DNA from: Pseudomonadales bacterium | Lineage (GTDB): Bacteria; Pseudomonadota; Gammaproteobacteria; Pseudomonadales; Pseudohongiellaceae | Assembly (NCBI GenBank): GCA_022360535.1 | Contig: JAKSCP010000113.1 | Location: 1 to 5,284, forward strand | Reading direction: 5' to 3' | Length of the DNA stretch: 5,284 nt | Part shown: one piece after another, positions 5,198 through 5,284 of the stretch | How the letters are laid out: each line of letters starts with the position of its first letter | How positions within the stretch are numbered: position 1 is the first letter of the stretch | The notes under the pieces: generated by a model | The model's input: only the letters and a program-made list of their open reading frames with translations | The model's database searches: none | Told to the model about the DNA's origin: nothing | Position numbers and translations under genes: made by a program

Positions 5198-5284
5198 CTA
5201 AACCCAGCTCCGGCCTTCCGCTATCCCATATTGAAGATAATGACTTCTGGCGATTTCAGCAGGATCCATTCCATCCGGGACAAC
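5198..5284 (-). CDS. C-terminal end of a protein with a HYLQYG..EGR motif, partial
   Basis: On the minus strand a frame enters from the right edge and runs 28 codons to a TAG at 5200-5198. The readable tail contains PDGMDPAEIARSHYLQYG followed by IAEGRSWV. The pattern of a small helix followed by HY(L/x)xYGxxEGR is a short repeat I know from the ends of, or between domains in, large secreted or calcium-binding (RTX-type) proteins and some glycosyltransferase-like proteins. It usually follows a PDV/DP stretch, as here. Which protein this is cannot be told from 28 residues. Another minus frame is also open for 20 codons at the edge, but it lacks any recognisable motif. The gene is convergent with the chorismate mutase gene, with the hairpin at 5125-5154 between them. 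Confidence 0.6.
   Translation of the reverse strand, partial: VVPDGMDPAEIARSHYLQYGIAEGRSWV

Overview
The window reads as an ordinary chromosomal segment of a Gram-negative bacterium, most likely a gammaproteobacterium. The grounds are Sec signal peptides, an outer-membrane-type lipoprotein with a lipobox and a BamE/SmpA-like core, a PilZ (c-di-GMP) protein and a periplasmic-type chorismate mutase. There are no rRNA or tRNA genes, IS elements, CRISPR arrays or clear phage genes. The genus cannot be read from the sequence.

Layout, left to right. (1) 1-626, minus strand: N-terminal 208 codons of an exported PQQ-dependent sugar dehydrogenase (GSDH family), running off the left edge. (2) 627-995: a 369-bp divergent intergenic region. 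Its right end is very AT-rich and carries a TATAAT box 7 bp before the next start codon. (3) 996-1340, plus: a metal-site-less ArsR-family regulator, apparently translated from a leaderless mRNA. (4) 1341-1449: convergent gap with a strong hairpin and an adjacent 14-bp palindrome. (5) 1450-4312, minus: five genes in one direction, read from 4312 downwards. They are a 101-aa protein of unknown function, a BamE-like lipoprotein, a 2OG-Fe(II) oxygenase of the HxH...H...R type, a YcgR-like PilZ protein and a TerB-like protein. Gaps between them are 47-140 bp, so one operon is possible but not shown. (6) 4313-4528: divergent promoter region. (7) 4529-5116, plus: secreted AroQ-gamma chorismate mutase with the catalytic Arg/Lys/Arg/Gln/Arg pattern at the expected spacing. 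(8) 5125-5154: perfect 10-bp-stem hairpin between convergent genes. (9) 5198-5284, minus: C-terminal 28 codons of a protein ending in a HYLQYG..EGR motif.

No multi-gene system could be recognised that ties these genes together. They look like independent housekeeping or accessory functions: periplasmic sugar oxidation, periplasmic prephenate formation, envelope lipoprotein, c-di-GMP response. The points most worth a second look are the leaderless arsR start with an overlapping 16-bp-period direct repeat, the two convergent-gene hairpins, the periplasmic chorismate mutase, and the unrecognised 101-aa protein that heads the minus-strand gene train.
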